Shown one piece after another: positions 63,027 to 64,000 of a stretch of DNA of 64,000 nt. The position numbers and the translations under genes are program-made. Numbering within the stretch: the stretch's first letter is position 1; every line of letters begins with the position of its first letter. The notes under the pieces were generated by a model that had not been told where the DNA came from, did not search any database, and saw only the letters and a program-made list of their open reading frames with translations. Origin of the DNA: Nitrobacter sp047149785 (GTDB lineage Bacteria; Pseudomonadota; Alphaproteobacteria; Rhizobiales; Xanthobacteraceae); NCBI RefSeq assembly GCF_047149785.1, contig NZ_BAAGBE010000001.1:248001-312000 (forward strand). Direction: 5' to 3'.

Positions 63027-63343
63027 GTTGGCCGGCAAAAAATGGCCTCATCAAGGGCGAGCTTGCCACTCTCATAACGTTTTTGGCGGAATATTGATCC
63101 CGTCCGGAGGCTGCCGGGACCGGCTCGACGAGTCATGGCAAGTCCGTACGCATCGAATACGCAGCACGGTTCGCTTCGGCGTCGCCGCATAGGCTTGATC
63201 AGGAGTTCTTGAGGCGGGCGCAATTTGGCGACAGGATCAAGCCGATGGCGGCGCGGGTCTTGTCGTCCGATCCCGCCCTCGGATAAAGAACTCGTGAGAA
63301 CAGCCGGCTGACAGGTTCACGCTCGGCCGTTAAAGGTTCGTCC

Positions 63344-63601
63344 ATGCCCCGATATTTCTTCAACACCCGCATCGGAAGCGACCTGATCCTCGATCCCGAG
63401 GGCGAGGAGCTGCGCGATCCCGACCACGCCTGGCGCGCCGCGCGAACGACGATCCGGGAAATTCTCAAGGCGGACGGTGAACAGCGCGCCATTCTCAATG
63501 CCGTGCTGGAGGTTACCGACGCTGCCGGTGAAATCGTCCTCGAATTTCCGTTTACCGAAGCCATCCTGGATTCGGTTGATCGATCTTCGACGCGGCACTG
63601 A
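63344..63601 (+). CDS. Small DUF6894-type protein (85 aa)
   Basis: MPRYFFNTRIGSDLILDPEGEELRD... is the opening of a family of short Bradyrhizobiaceae proteins (DUF6894), of unknown function, complete at 85 residues. It precedes the peroxidase gene by 44 bases and may share its transcript. Confidence 0.8.
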   Translation: MPRYFFNTRIGSDLILDPEGEELRDPDHAWRAARTTIREILKADGEQRAILNAVLEVTDAAGEIVLEFPFTEAILDSVDRSSTRH

Positions 63602-63645
63602 ATTCGGAATGGTCGGTCGCGCCGGCGCCTGAACGGAAGGTTCTT

Positions 63646-64000
63646 ATGTCTGGTGTCTTTGATTTTTCCGCCAACACGCTGGCCGGCGAGCCTTGCGCAT
63701 TGAGGCAGTTCGAAGGCCAGGTCCTTCTGATCGTGAATACCGCGAGCGCCTGCGGCTTCACGCCGCAATACAAGGACCTCGAGGAACTCTATCGGGCCAT
63801 GAAGCCGCGTGGATTTTCGGTGCTCGGCTTCCCCTGCAATCAGTTCGGCAAGCAGGAGCCGGGATCGTCCACTGATATCCGGCAGTTCTGCTCCACCAAG
63901 TATGACGTGACCTTTCCGATGTTCGAGAAGATCGAGGTCAACGGCGATCAGGCGCACCCGCCTTACAAGTATCTGAAGCGTGAGAAGTCCGGGTTGCTCG
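63646..64000 (+). CDS. Glutathione peroxidase (partial at window end)
   Basis: 118 residues seen before the window ends. NTASACGFTPQYKDLEEL holds the peroxidatic Cys (Sec in animal forms), followed by GFPCNQFGKQEPG. It reduces peroxides with glutathione or thioredoxin in the cytoplasm. GGAAGG lies 5 bases before the ATG. About 40 residues are missing from a usual 158-residue protein. Confidence 0.93.
   Translation, partial: MSGVFDFSANTLAGEPCALRQFEGQVLLIVNTASACGFTPQYKDLEELYRAMKPRGFSVLGFPCNQFGKQEPGSSTDIRQFCSTKYDVTFPMFEKIEVNGDQAHPPYKYLKREKSGLL

Overview
The window looks like a chromosomal segment of a nitrite-oxidising alphaproteobacterium of the Bradyrhizobiaceae/Nitrobacteraceae, most likely Nitrobacter. 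The sequence evidence is a cytoplasmic-type nitrite oxidoreductase alpha subunit (nxrA) and beta subunit (nxrB), a short copper nitrite reductase with an ncgABC-nirK layout, high GC, and family-typical dispersed palindromic repeats. The genus is inferred; no rRNA or tRNA gene was seen.

Layout. 1-8.3 kb: small proteins, an acetyltransferase, a GT-C type membrane protein, two rhodanese-type sulfurtransferases and a YkuD L,D-transpeptidase. 8.3-23.8 kb, all on the minus strand: a chromosomal fluoride-response island. In transcription order it carries a six-subunit group-4-hydrogenase-like membrane complex (HyfC, E, F, G, ferredoxin/HyfI, B) whose large subunit has lost the NiFe cysteines, the fluoride channel crcB, a DUF190 protein, an enolase fused to two universal-stress domains, a cyclopropane synthase-like methyltransferase and two overlapping MutS-like ATPases. 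Three candidate fluoride riboswitches (crcB motif) precede the complex, the methyltransferase and the MutS pair. 23.8-29.7 kb: a HIT protein, DUF211 plus a VIT-like membrane protein, then a fourth candidate fluoride riboswitch on the plus strand with its own terminator, 320 bases before an orphan nxrA. 29.8-38.5 kb: a heavy-metal RND efflux operon (three genes) divergent from a two-component system, with paired direct repeats between them. 38.5-40.4 kb: small proteins and a frameshifted csbD. 40.5-45.7 kb: orphan nxrB, a conserved hypothetical gene and a molybdopterin oxidoreductase. 46.1-50.9 kb: an NsrR-like regulator, a TPR protein and ncgABC-nirK, with NsrR-like palindromes. 51.2-53.0 kb: a GGDEF/EAL protein. 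53.3-63.0 kb: glucoamylase-like GH15, HAD phosphatase, gluconokinase, 6-phosphogluconolactonase, G6PD, 6-phosphogluconate dehydrogenase and a transaldolase-phosphoglucose isomerase fusion. 63.3-64.0 kb: a small protein and a glutathione peroxidase cut by the window end.

How the genes fit together. Fluoride enters as HF and inhibits enolase and other Mg/phosphate enzymes. The island pairs export (CrcB) with an extra enolase, a proton- or ion-pumping type membrane complex, a membrane-lipid modifier and MutS-like proteins, all placed behind fluoride-sensing RNA. The least expected point is that the same RNA class stands upstream of an extra nitrite oxidoreductase catalytic subunit. The nitrogen-oxide cluster at 46-51 kb appears to be a separate NO-responsive unit, and the 53-63 kb block is central carbon metabolism (storage glucan breakdown and the oxidative pentose phosphate route).
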